Positions 37,273 to 45,441 of a stretch of DNA of 64,000 nt are shown here, one piece after another. The notes below the pieces were generated by a model. The model was not told where the DNA came from. It did no database searches and worked only from the letters and a program-made list of their open reading frames with translations. Positions within the stretch are counted from its first letter, which is position 1; each line of letters opens with the position of its first letter. The position numbers were made by a program, and so were the translations under genes. The stretch comes from JAAOII01 sp965207705. Its GTDB lineage: Bacteria; Pseudomonadota; Gammaproteobacteria; CBDBNL01; JAAOII01. The DNA lies in NCBI GenBank assembly GCA_965207705.1, contig OZ242292.1, positions 1,054,001-1,118,000 on the forward strand. The letters are read 5' to 3'.

Positions 37273-38394
37273 TTAGATTTTCATCGGCATTACAACAAAC
37301 TGGGTATCGTTGTCATCTTGTTTTTGAATAAGAGCGCTTGAATTTGCGTCTGTGAGCTTAATTGATAATGCTCCTTCTTTCAAAACACTGAGAATGTCCA
37401 GTAAATAAAAAACATTGAACTTTAGAGTTAGCTCATCGCCCGAATACTGAATATCTATATTCTCATTAACCTTTTCTTCTGTCTTGTTGGTAGAAAAAAG
37501 GCGCATGTTATTGTTGCTAAAAGAAAGTTCAACCTTATGATGCTTTTCTCCTGTATCCTGTCCCAATATAGCACAACGTTGCAAGGCATTGCGCCAGGTT
37601 GCGATGTCAATAACTGCCTCACTTTTAGTATCAGACGGTATTACACGCGTATAATCTGGAAAAGGAGCATCTATAAGCTTACAACTATAAGAAAAGAATT
37701 CACCGGATATTTGCAGAAAGTTGGAGTAAAAAATCAACTCGGCTTTATCTTTAATACCCCCGATAAGGCGCATCATTTCAGATATCCCCTTATGCGGAAC
37801 AATACATTTAATTTTCTCCTGAGTTAGTTGTGGAGTATTATGGCGAGAAATAGCCAGGCGATGGCCATCAGTCGCAACCAAAGACAAGCCGTCGGCGGAA
37901 AAATCAAACAAAATGCCATTCAGGTAAAAACGGACATCCTGACGAGCCATACACGACATAGTGGTGGTTAGATGACTCAGCAATTCAGATTTATCTATAG
38001 AGAAACGTATCTTACGGTCTCCTTCATCTGGCGCCTCCATAATAGGGAACTCCTCAGGTGGCAATGAGCTTAATTCAGAGTTGCTGTTTCCACAAGAGAT
38101 TTGAAAATGATTATTCTCGTAGTTTATACTAATCATACTATCAGCTGGGAATAATCTACAGATGTTAAGGAACTTGCGTGCCGGGATAGTGCCTTCCATA
38201 TCAGGACTTTCTCCTTCCAGTGGCAGATAACCAGTAATTTCTACCTCTGTATCAGTACCTATAAAGGTTATGCGGTTATTTTTAACGCGAAAATAGAGAT
38301 AAGACAGAATTGGCATCACCTGCTTCTTTTCCGCAACACTGGCAACTATTGCCAATGCTTCTAATAGTTTCCCATTGTTAATTAATACTTTCAT
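37273..38394 (-). CDS. dnaN: DNA polymerase III beta subunit (sliding clamp)
   Basis: The 373-residue clamp ends in the typical FVVMPMKI and has three repeated domains, with AIVASVAEKKQVMPILSYL at the start. A Shine-Dalgarno AGGAT lies close before the ATG. The 225 bases between dnaN and dnaA are AT-rich and hold no further gene; some T- and C-rich runs are visible but no clear DnaA box. Confidence 0.97.
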   Translation of the reverse strand: MKVLINNGKLLEALAIVASVAEKKQVMPILSYLYFRVKNNRITFIGTDTEVEITGYLPLEGESPDMEGTIPARKFLNICRLFPADSMISINYENNHFQISCGNSNSELSSLPPEEFPIMEAPDEGDRKIRFSIDKSELLSHLTTTMSCMARQDVRFYLNGILFDFSADGLSLVATDGHRLAISRHNTPQLTQEKIKCIVPHKGISEMMRLIGGIKDKAELIFYSNFLQISGEFFSYSCKLIDAPFPDYTRVIPSDTKSEAVIDIATWRNALQRCAILGQDTGEKHHKVELSFSNNNMRLFSTNKTEEKVNENIDIQYSGDELTLKFNVFYLLDILSVLKEGALSIKLTDANSSALIQKQDDNDTQFVVMPMKI

Positions 38395-38619
38395 ATTATC
38401 CTCATAATTAATTCTAATAATTGCTTATAGCTTTATCTGCATAGTATCCTCTATAGCATCTAATATCCTATAGAATACACCATATTTTCCTTCCTCATCC
38501 ATTCTTCTCTGCATCCTTTCCCTTTCGGCGCATAAGCAGTTTAATTCTTACAAACGCTTTGCGTAAATTATACGCCGCTTTAATCTATTTGAGTATATTT
38601 ATCCTTTTTTTTAGAGTTT

Positions 38620-40125
38620 TTATTGGGATATCTCCAACCCTCCCCTCAACTTATTTTTTATGCTGTTATATCTCTCGCGTACTTCATTATCCTGTTTGAT
38701 TTTCTTATAAAAATTAGTGCAGGAGTATAAAACTGTTGAATGATTCTTGCCGCCAAAGCTGAGCCCTATTTCCGTAGTGCTTTTTGAAGTTAGTTCACGG
38801 CACAAACACATAGCCATCTGGCGAGCGGCAGTTATAGAGCGGCTTCTGCCTTGAGAAGTTAAATCAGAGATTTGTATGCCAAAGCTATCCGCAACCGCTT
38901 TTTGAATTTGTTTCACAGATGCCTTGTGATCTTGCTGAGGAAGAATATCTTTTAATGTCTGCCTTATTAATGTCAGGTTTGGGGGCATATTGTGCGTTTT
39001 AGCGTAAAAAACAACCATCTTAACCGCCCCCTCCAGATCACGCACGCTGCGGTTTATCCGTTCCGCTATATAAGTGGCGCAATTATCATCAAAAACCACC
39101 TTAAAGGCGGCCCCTTTGTTTTTAATTATCGCTATTCTAGTTGCGAGGTCTGGCTTATCAATCGCTGCCATTACACCCATAGCAAGACGGGTTTTTAGTC
39201 GGTTGTGAATTCCATTTATTTTATGGGGAGGTTGGTCGCAAGAAATAACCATATTTTTGCCAGCATCAAGGAAATGATTAAAAATATGGAAAAACTCGGT
39301 TTGGGTTTTTTCTTTACCTGCAAAAAAATGAATGTCGTCTATAAGCAATAAATCGGCGCTCTTGTATGCAGCTTTAAAATCATCCATTTTTTTAGCGATG
39401 ATACTTTTTGTCATCATGGTTAAAAAATGGTCTGCTGTGACATACATGGCTTTAATGTTACTTGTCTTCGTTACATTATTCATTAACCCTTGCAACAAAT
39501 GTGTTTTCCCGATTCCACTATCTCCATAAATAATAAAGTGCTCCCCTTTAATGTTTGCTTGAATGTTTGCTTGAGTATTTGTTTGAGTATTTGTTTGAGT
39601 GTTTGTTTGAGTGTTTGTTTGGATTCCCGCTTTCTCACCAAGGGTTTTTCCTTTTGTGTCTGATATATTTTTTAACAAACTAATAATTAATTCCTTTGCC
39701 ATTTTATTGGACTCCCCTACAACGAAAGATTCAAGGGAGGTGGCGGGATTAACAAAAGAACAATGCGGTGATGCCTTCGCTCCTTTGATTCGGGAAGGTG
39801 TGTTCCCCCTATGTTGCGATATTTTCTTTTTTGGTTGCTCTTTTAAATAGCTGTACTTAACATTAAGGTTATTTATTTTTGGGGATCCTTGTAATTTAAC
39901 CAACGCCCCCTTTATGCTTACCCCATATTTATCCTTAACCCATTTCATCTTATAATAGTTTTCAGCCACCACAAGAAAACTCGCATCTCCCTTCGCCCCC
40001 GACTTCACTGCCACCTCATTCCTCTCAAGGATTAATGGCAACAACCACTTATTGAAATCCTCAGCAGGAATATCCTTCTGCAGAATATCACAGACATCGT
40101 GCCAAATTACGTCTTTTTTACGCAC
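38620..40125 (-). CDS. dnaA: Chromosomal replication initiator DnaA
   Basis: DnaA of 501 residues starting at GTG 40125. Domain I is divergent. The AAA+ domain has Walker A GDSGIGKTHLL (201-211), Walker B LLIDDIHFF and sensor segments. Domain IV carries the DNA-binding signature SRSITAARQMAMCLCRELT and FGGKNHSTVLYSC. Between FVVGESNKMAKELI and the Walker A strand, where the family normally has about ten residues, there is an insertion of about 35 residues including a Thr-Asn-Thr-Gln repeat (169-192). The P-loop remains intact, so the protein is probably functional. Confidence 0.95.
   Translation of the reverse strand: MRKKDVIWHDVCDILQKDIPAEDFNKWLLPLILERNEVAVKSGAKGDASFLVVAENYYKMKWVKDKYGVSIKGALVKLQGSPKINNLNVKYSYLKEQPKKKISQHRGNTPSRIKGAKASPHCSFVNPATSLESFVVGESNKMAKELIISLLKNISDTKGKTLGEKAGIQTNTQTNTQTNTQTNTQANIQANIKGEHFIIYGDSGIGKTHLLQGLMNNVTKTSNIKAMYVTADHFLTMMTKSIIAKKMDDFKAAYKSADLLLIDDIHFFAGKEKTQTEFFHIFNHFLDAGKNMVISCDQPPHKINGIHNRLKTRLAMGVMAAIDKPDLATRIAIIKNKGAAFKVVFDDNCATYIAERINRSVRDLEGAVKMVVFYAKTHNMPPNLTLIRQTLKDILPQQDHKASVKQIQKAVADSFGIQISDLTSQGRSRSITAARQMAMCLCRELTSKSTTEIGLSFGGKNHSTVLYSCTNFYKKIKQDNEVRERYNSIKNKLRGGLEISQ
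39551..39622 (-). repeat. 12-bp tandem repeat array inside dnaA
   Basis: Six consecutive 12-base units (39551-39562 through 39611-39622) with few substitutions encode (Q/N)TNTQ/QANI repeats inside the AAA+ domain of DnaA. Each unit is four codons, so gain or loss of units preserves the frame. Confidence 0.9.
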
Positions 40126-40440
40126 AGGAAATAAATAAGGTTATTATGTTATATAAATAAATGTTCAAAGCAAAAGTTAAATTAGTGTTAATGTTTTATA
40201 CCAAACAGAAAAGGAATAATGAAAATAAATCATAGAAAAGATTTGATTAATAATAAAAAAGTCGTCCGACAAATTTTATGAACAAGAAGTTAACAGGTTT
40301 CCAAAAATAAAACCAAGCATTCACAAGAGCAAAAAAAGAAACAAACAAAACAAACAACCTAATAATAATAAAGGGGATAACCCATTTCATTAATTAACAC
40401 CCTTTAGCGTTAGTTGTCAACAAAGGATATAATAAAAGAC
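40126..40440. other. AT-rich gap beside dnaA, weak oriC candidate
   Basis: The 315 bases between dnaA and the corB-like gene contain no reading frame of interest. They are very AT-rich, with A-rich runs near 40330-40350 and TAATAATAATAAAGG near 40360, which could unwind. No good match to TTATNCACA is seen; the nearest are poor (TTATACCAA near 40196; GGGATAACC near 40375). The candidate oriC role therefore rests only on the position next to dnaA. Confidence 0.25.
40428..40433 (+). promoter_or_regulatory. -10 element of the corB-like gene
   Basis: A perfect TATAAT, 7 bases before the ATG at 40441. It argues against the upstream in-frame TTG at 40414, which would lie before the promoter element. 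Confidence 0.5.
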
Positions 40441-41721
40441 ATGTTATTAAACTTCATTTTGTTATTCTTTCTTTTCAGTGTTGTTTCCGCTTTCTTTTCC
40501 TCTGCCGAAACAGCTTTTATAAGTGTGAATAAACACAACCTTGCTGCAGATGCTAATGAGAACAATAGAGGTGCGTATCTAGCCCTTAAATTATTAAAAG
40601 ACCCAACCAAACTTTTGAGTTTGGTGTTGTTGGGTAATAATCTTGTGAACGTTGGTATATCAGCCCTCGTAACCCTTCTTACTATCCGCTTGTTTGGCGA
40701 TGGCGCTGTGTTTGCAGCCACCCTGTTAGTTACTTTGTTTATTTTACTTTTTTGTGAAACAATTCCAAAAGCGTTTGCTGTTCGTTATTCTCATAAAATG
40801 GTTATTGTTTTTTCTTATATTTTATACCCTTTTCAAATTGTGGCTGCTCCTATTGTCGCAGCAATTAATTATATTGTTTTTATCTTAGATAAAATTATTT
40901 TTAGGGGAAGTAAAAACATTCGTGAAGAAGAGGAACATAACCTTGAGCGCTTGCGGGGCGCTGTCTCCGATGCGCGAACCATATTACACAAGTCACATGG
41001 GGATATGTTGCTTGGTATATTAGATTTAGATAAAATTAAAGTCGATGAAGCGATGACCCCTTTGAGCGCCCTTGAAGGAATTAATCTGGAGGATGACGTT
41101 AATCGTATTTATGAAAACATAAAGAAGTCAGAACATAGTCATTTAGTTGCTTATGAAAAAGAGATAAGTAACTGCCTTGGTTTTATAAACGTTAAAAGGG
41201 CTTTGTTGTTATTTAATTTAAAAGACGTTAGTAAAAACAAAATAAAATCTATTGTGGATGAAGGGGAGTTTATACCTGACACAGTTAATCTACTTAATCT
41301 TATGGGGGAGTTTACTGAAAGAAGAGAAAACCGCGCCTTTGTTGTTGACGAGTACGGAGCAACCCAAGGCATAGTTACCTTGCGAGATATAATGGTTAAA
41401 GCAATTGGTAAAATAAGTTCATTGCTTATGCAGGAAATTTCACCTGGGGTTTTTAGGGTTAACACCAATCTACCAATAAGAGAGATTAACAACCGTACTG
41501 GCTGGAATATTGAGGGCGGGCAAGCATCAACCATAAGAGGGCTCATTCAAGAGAACATTGAATCGTTACCTGAGGGGGGCGTTTGTTTTGAAGTTGGTGA
41601 TTATAGGATTGAGGCCGAACTAAATGATTATAAAAAAGGAGGTAATTTAACATCATCTGCTAAAATATGGGTTCATGCCAGGGAGGCAGGTAAACAAAAG
41701 GGCAGGAAAGACCTTGCCTAG
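40441..41721 (+). CDS. CorB/CorC-like membrane protein with CNNM and CBS domains
   Basis: About 426 residues: an N-terminal CNNM/DUF21 domain with four membrane segments (SAFFSSAETAFISVNKHNL is typical), a pair of CBS domains (about 185-320, with VVDEYGATQGIVTLRDIMVK) and a C-terminal CorC/HlyC domain. Family members are implicated in Mg2+/Co2+ efflux and resistance, often under the name YfjD/CorB or hemolysin-like. The ATG start was chosen because of the adjacent TATAAT. nhaA follows after 67 bases. Confidence 0.88.
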   Translation: MLLNFILLFFLFSVVSAFFSSAETAFISVNKHNLAADANENNRGAYLALKLLKDPTKLLSLVLLGNNLVNVGISALVTLLTIRLFGDGAVFAATLLVTLFILLFCETIPKAFAVRYSHKMVIVFSYILYPFQIVAAPIVAAINYIVFILDKIIFRGSKNIREEEEHNLERLRGAVSDARTILHKSHGDMLLGILDLDKIKVDEAMTPLSALEGINLEDDVNRIYENIKKSEHSHLVAYEKEISNCLGFINVKRALLLFNLKDVSKNKIKSIVDEGEFIPDTVNLLNLMGEFTERRENRAFVVDEYGATQGIVTLRDIMVKAIGKISSLLMQEISPGVFRVNTNLPIREINNRTGWNIEGGQASTIRGLIQENIESLPEGGVCFEVGDYRIEAELNDYKKGGNLTSSAKIWVHAREAGKQKGRKDLA

Positions 41722-41788
41722 AGAAGCAAAGTAAAAAGAAGTTAATGTTAGAATTCACACAAAATAAATTAGAGAGTAAACCAAAGTA

Positions 41789-43057
41789 ATGATTTCATTA
41801 AAAGCAAAAGTAAACGCCTTTTTCCACTCGGACAGTTCTATTGGAGTAATGTTGTTTTCCGCCACAATACTTGCAATTATTTTAGAGAACTCCCCCTTTG
41901 TTGATTTGTATCATTTTATTAAAGAGTTCCACGTGGAACTTTCTCTGGGCTCTATCAAACTTGACCATGATTTGCATTACTGGGTTAATGAAACACTCAT
42001 GGCTCTATTCTTTTTATTAGTGGGACTTGAAATAAAACGGGAGATACTGATAGGTCAACTAGCAAGCATACATTATGTTATTTTGCCAGCGGTTGCTGCA
42101 ATAGGGGGGATAGTCGCCCCAGCAATGTTCTTTTGGTTTTTTAACGGGGGCGAAGCCAGTATTGTTGGTTGGGCTGTTCCCACTGCCACCGATATTGCCT
42201 TCGCTGTTGGAGTTATTGCCCTTTTTGGTAGCAGGTTGCCACATAATGTGAAATTATTCATATTAACTCTGGCGGTAATTGATGATATAGGCGCAGTTTT
42301 TATTATTGCGGTTTTTTACTCAGAGAGCATAAATATCCAAATGTTGCTTTATGCTTTTTTGTGTGGTTTGATTATGGGTGGGTTTAACTGGATTAATGTT
42401 CGTTCCTTAACGCCCTATATGCTAATGGGCGCGTTAACCTGGTTTTTTATGTTTAAAACAGGAATTCACCCCACTTTAGCGGGAGTCGTCATTGCCTTTT
42501 GTGTGCCATTGAGAGTTAAGCAGGATCCTCGCTTGCCCCATGCTTTTGGCATGGACTTGGGGCAGACGCGGCTGGGATATGTCTCCCCCGCAATAAAGCT
42601 TGAAGCCAGCTTGCACCGCAGCGTGAGTTTTGGAATTTTACCCTTATTTGCTTTTATGAACTCTGGGGTTGATTTTTCTGCAATTATGTCTCAAGGAACT
42701 CTAATCTCCACTGTTTTTTCGGGGGTAACCGCTGGAGTATTTTTGGGGTTATTTTTTGGCAAGCCGTTGGGTATGATGGCGGGAGCTATTGCCTGGAAGC
42801 TATTGTCACGCAAAGATTTCCCATCACAAATAGATTACTTAAATCTGTTAGGGATGGGCTTTATTTGCGGCATTGGCTACACCATGAGCATACTTATTAG
42901 CACAATCGCTTTTGAAGGTAACGATTTATTTATAAATAGAGCCCTTGTGGGGATTTTACTTGGTTCTTTCTGCTCGGCTCTTGCTGGCAGCGCGGTTTTT
43001 GTTTATTGGTTGCGGCGGCAAAAACTATCCGTCGTGCCAAGCGCAGATAAGACTTAG
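41789..43057 (+). CDS. nhaA: Na+/H+ antiporter NhaA
   Basis: A 422-residue antiporter of the inner membrane that exports Na+ in exchange for H+. The paired aspartates in LAVIDDIGAVFIIAVFY form the ion site, and PTATDIAFAVGV is the conserved unwound-helix region. Twelve helices are expected. The coding sequence includes a perfect parS-type palindrome (41925-41940, encoding part of KEFHVEL). Confidence 0.96.
   Translation: MISLKAKVNAFFHSDSSIGVMLFSATILAIILENSPFVDLYHFIKEFHVELSLGSIKLDHDLHYWVNETLMALFFLLVGLEIKREILIGQLASIHYVILPAVAAIGGIVAPAMFFWFFNGGEASIVGWAVPTATDIAFAVGVIALFGSRLPHNVKLFILTLAVIDDIGAVFIIAVFYSESINIQMLLYAFLCGLIMGGFNWINVRSLTPYMLMGALTWFFMFKTGIHPTLAGVVIAFCVPLRVKQDPRLPHAFGMDLGQTRLGYVSPAIKLEASLHRSVSFGILPLFAFMNSGVDFSAIMSQGTLISTVFSGVTAGVFLGLFFGKPLGMMAGAIAWKLLSRKDFPSQIDYLNLLGMGFICGIGYTMSILISTIAFEGNDLFINRALVGILLGSFCSALAGSAVFVYWLRRQKLSVVPSADKT
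41925..41940. other. Candidate parS site inside nhaA
   Basis: AGTTCCACGTGGAACT is a perfect 16-base palindrome whose 14-base core GTTCCACGTGGAAC equals the core of chromosomal parS sites known from pseudomonads. It lies about 1.8 kb from the dnaA start, the expected neighbourhood. Confidence 0.6.
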
Positions 43058-43138
43058 CACAATATAAAGAAGAGCTAAGCAAAGGCATCTTACCTAACAA
43101 AGCCCTTCGGTTTTCTGCTCCCTCCCCCTTCTCCTCAA

Positions 43139-43154
43139 TGTTCCACGTAGAACA
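43139..43154. other. parS-like site, array unit 1
   Basis: TGTTCCACGTAGAACA differs by one base from the palindromic parS form TGTTCCACGTGGAACA. It begins the 114-base duplicated block upstream of the first array gene. Confidence 0.4.
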
Positions 43155-43252
43155 ATTAATGCCATCACATCCCACATATTCCCGCCCCCCAATAAGAAGG
43201 TTTCGTTTATAATACTTCTATGATTCAATGCTCCCGTTCGTTTCCAAACACT
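43139..43252 (+). repeat. Duplicated hemB promoter and 5' end, copy A
   Basis: A 114-base block identical to 44317-44430 and clearly related to the true hemB upstream region at 46659-46773. It contains a parS-like site, a TATAAT at 43208-43213, and an ATG followed by codons matching the first residues of hemB (MIQCSRSFPNT versus MIQHTRSFPGT). Confidence 0.9.
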
Positions 43253-43261
43253 ATTTTATGA
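43220..43261 (+). CDS. Leader ORF from duplicated hemB 5' end (unit 1)
   Basis: ATG at 43220 opens a 13-codon frame, MIQCSRSFPNTIL, whose TGA overlaps the start of the downstream array gene as ATGA. The TATAAT at 43208-43213 ends 6 bases before the ATG, so the transcript probably starts at this codon. It is a hemB relic that may now couple translation into the array gene. Confidence 0.45.
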   Translation: MIQCSRSFPNTIL

Positions 43262-44253
43262 GCAATAAGAAACCAGTTTTGGTGGTTATTTATAACCACA
43301 AGTATCTGCAGAATGTGCCTATAATCAACCATATTTATGGAGATAGATTTTCGCAGATTTATCACCTTATGCCATTTTATCAACGTCCTAGCGATGGGAA
43401 GGGTGAGGGGGGGGGGGGGTAAAAAAGAGAAGCAAAATATCATCCCCGTATATGATGATTCATGGTATTTTCAAGGGTACGTGGCTCAAGGTTTTCAACA
43501 TTATTATCAAGAAGACGCCCCCCACTATATTTTTATTGCCGATGATTTAATGTTAAATCCTCTCATTAATGAGAACAATTATACCGAGCACTTTAACCTG
43601 ACAGAAAATAGCGGGTTTATAAATGCATTGCGTCATTTAGGCAATCTATTTGCCCAGGAGCATGGGCTCATAGTGCTTTAGGTTACGAATTTAATACAAA
43701 TATCCCTACCTTGGAAGAAATACGCCAATTGCCATCTGCCGCCGAAGCCAACAATAGGCTCCAAGCGTTGGGGTTAAGTGCGATTAGCTTTAACGAGAAA
43801 GGAAAAGATATCATACCCGGTATAAAGCTTGCTTATTTAGGTGGAATTTCGCGTGTTTCATTAAAGTATTTAGCTATTGGGATAGTGAAAATCAGAAATA
43901 AGATTAAGCCATATAAGCTTAGTTATCCTCTGGTAAGAGGTCCATCTGACATTTGCATAGTTCCTGGCTCAACCATCCACAAACTTTGTTATTATTGTGG
44001 AATATTTGCCGCAGCTAATTTGTTTGTGGAAATAGCCCTTCCCACCGCAATGGTGTTGGCCAGTGATGAAGTTAGCTTAGGAAAGGATATACCAAATAAA
44101 ATTGGCTTAAACCATAATATTCCCGAGGTTGCCCGTATACTTGCGCAGCATGGAAACGACCCCGAGAAACTTTTTAATAATTGGCAATCCGAGTACCTAT
44201 ACATTCATCCAATAAAGTTATCTTCTTGGGGCGGGGGCGGTAAGAAGTCCTGA
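43258..44253 (+). pseudogene. Array family gene 1, broken by two frameshifts
   Basis: Copy 1 of an unrecognised family (intact copies at 44436, 45442 and 52554). It starts MSNKKPVLVVIYNHKY and matches the others until a run of 13 Gs at 43407-43419. There the frame shifts by one and the original frame stops at once. Homology resumes in the next frame (KQNIIPVYDDSWYFQGY) until about 43645. There a one-base deletion relative to copy 2 shifts back to the first frame and the protein continues to IHPIKLSSWGG. Twelve Gs alone would not restore the full protein, so it is a pseudogene unless the sequence contains errors. Confidence 0.75.
43407..43419 (+). repeat. Poly-G tract (13 Gs) in array gene 1
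   Basis: A run of 13 Gs in the coding sequence at the point where the intact paralogues have 7 or fewer (GATGGGGGGGAT in copy 2). One G fewer or two more would keep the frame. Homopolymers of this length are prone to slipped-strand change and to sequencing error. Confidence 0.9.
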
Positions 44254-44316
44254 GCTAAGTAAGGATGTCTTATCTAACAACAACCCATCAATACCCCCCC
44301 CATGATGCCCCCTAAA

Positions 44317-44332
44317 TGTTCCACGTAGAACA
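44317..44332. other. parS-like site, array unit 2
   Basis: TGTTCCACGTAGAACA, the same one-mismatch form as at 43139, carried by the duplicated block. Confidence 0.4.
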
Positions 44333-44430
44333 ATTAATGCCATCACATCCCACATATTCCCGCCCCCCAATAAGAAGGTTTCGTTTATAATACTTCTATG
44401 ATTCAATGCTCCCGTTCGTTTCCAAACACT
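44317..44430 (+). repeat. Duplicated hemB promoter and 5' end, copy B
   Basis: Identical over 114 bases to 43139-43252. It has TATAAT at 44386-44391 and the hemB-derived ATG at 44398. It lies between array gene 1 and array gene 2. Confidence 0.9.
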
Positions 44431-44439
44431 CGCCCATGA
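44398..44439 (+). CDS. Leader ORF from duplicated hemB 5' end (unit 2)
   Basis: A 13-codon frame MIQCSRSFPNTRP, even closer to the hemB N-terminus (FPGTR) than unit 1. Its TGA overlaps the array gene 2 start as ATGA, and TATAAT ends 6 bases before its ATG. An alternative start for the array gene at 44406 would run through this region in another frame. Confidence 0.45.
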   Translation: MIQCSRSFPNTRP

Positions 44440-45437
44440 GCGACAAAAAACCAGTTTTGGTGGTTATTTACAACCACAAGTATCCGCAGAATGTGCCCAT
44501 AATAAACCATATTTATGGAGATAGATTTTCACATATTTATCATCTTATGCCGTTTTACCAGCGCCATAGCGATGGGAAGGGTGATGGGGGGGATAAAAAA
44601 GAGGAGCAAAATATCATCTCAGTATATGATAGTTCATATTATTTTCAAGGATACGTAGCTCAGGGTTTCCACCATTATTATCAAGAAGACGCCCCCCACT
44701 ATATTTTTATTGCCGATGATTTAATGTTAGACCCTCTCATTAATGAGAATAATTATACCGACTATTTTAACCTGTCGGAAAATAGCGCGTTTATAAATCA
44801 GTTGGCAAACCAGTCTGCTTATTTAGGAGATCCATTTGCCCCTGGAGCATGGACTTATAGTGCTTTAGGTTACGAATTTAATATGGATGTCCCCGGTTTG
44901 GAAGAAATAGGTGAATTGCCTTCTGCCACAGAAGCCAACAATAGGTTCCAATCTCTGGGGTTAAGTGTAATTGACTTTGACGTGAAAGCAGAATCTTTCA
45001 TACCCGGTATCAAGCTTGCTAACCCTCTTCTAAATAATTCTTCGCGCAAATCATTAAAGTATTTAGCTATTCAAATAGCGAAAATAAGAAATAAGATAAA
45101 GCCATATAAACTCAGTTATCCTTTGGTAAAAAGCTCAACTGACATTTTCATCGTTCCTGGTTTAACCATCCACAAGTTTTGTTATTATTGTGGAATATTT
45201 GCCGCAGCTAATTTGTTTGTGGAAATAGCCATTCCCACCACAATGGCATTGGTTAGTGATGAAATTAGATTGGGTAAGGATATAACAAATAAAGTTGGCT
45301 TAAACCATAATGCTTCTGAGGTTGACCGTATACTTGCGCAACATGGAAACGACCCCGAGAAACTTTTTAATAATTGGCAATCCGAATACCTATACATTCA
45401 TCCAATAAAGCTATCTTCTTGGGGCGGGGCGGCATGA
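44436..45437 (+). CDS. Array family protein 2, function unknown (GT-like)
   Basis: 333 residues starting MSDKKPVLVVIYNHKYPQN. I do not recognise the family. Recurrent features: a beta-strand start (VLVVIYNH), YGDRFSHIYHLMPFY, IIxVYDxSxYFQGY, an acidic turn FIADDLMLDPLI that resembles the DxD site of GT-A glycosyltransferases, a basic segment KIRNKIKPYKLSYPLV, IPTTMAL, and the C-terminal signature YIHPIKLSSW. A glycosyltransferase-like fold is plausible but unproven. No signal peptide is seen, so it is probably cytoplasmic. It lies 4 bases before copy 3. Its last about 330 bases are almost identical to those of copy 3. Confidence 0.7.
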   Translation: MSDKKPVLVVIYNHKYPQNVPIINHIYGDRFSHIYHLMPFYQRHSDGKGDGGDKKEEQNIISVYDSSYYFQGYVAQGFHHYYQEDAPHYIFIADDLMLDPLINENNYTDYFNLSENSAFINQLANQSAYLGDPFAPGAWTYSALGYEFNMDVPGLEEIGELPSATEANNRFQSLGLSVIDFDVKAESFIPGIKLANPLLNNSSRKSLKYLAIQIAKIRNKIKPYKLSYPLVKSSTDIFIVPGLTIHKFCYYCGIFAAANLFVEIAIPTTMALVSDEIRLGKDITNKVGLNHNASEVDRILAQHGNDPEKLFNNWQSEYLYIHPIKLSSWGGAA

Positions 45438-45441
45438 AGAC

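Noticed and set aside
40126..40440. Clear oriC with DnaA-box cluster
   Set aside because: The location next to dnaA is right and the DNA is AT-rich, but no good TTATNCACA matches were found on either strand, so I kept it only as a weak candidate.
43258..44253. Active phase-variable gene controlled by the G13 tract
   Set aside because: A second frameshift near 43645 would still truncate the product when the tract length is corrected, so on this sequence the copy is better called a pseudogene.
44406..44435. Upstream start for array gene 2 giving an extra MLPFVSKHSP
   Set aside because: This stretch is hemB-derived sequence read out of frame, and copies 3 and 4 begin at the equivalent of 44436.
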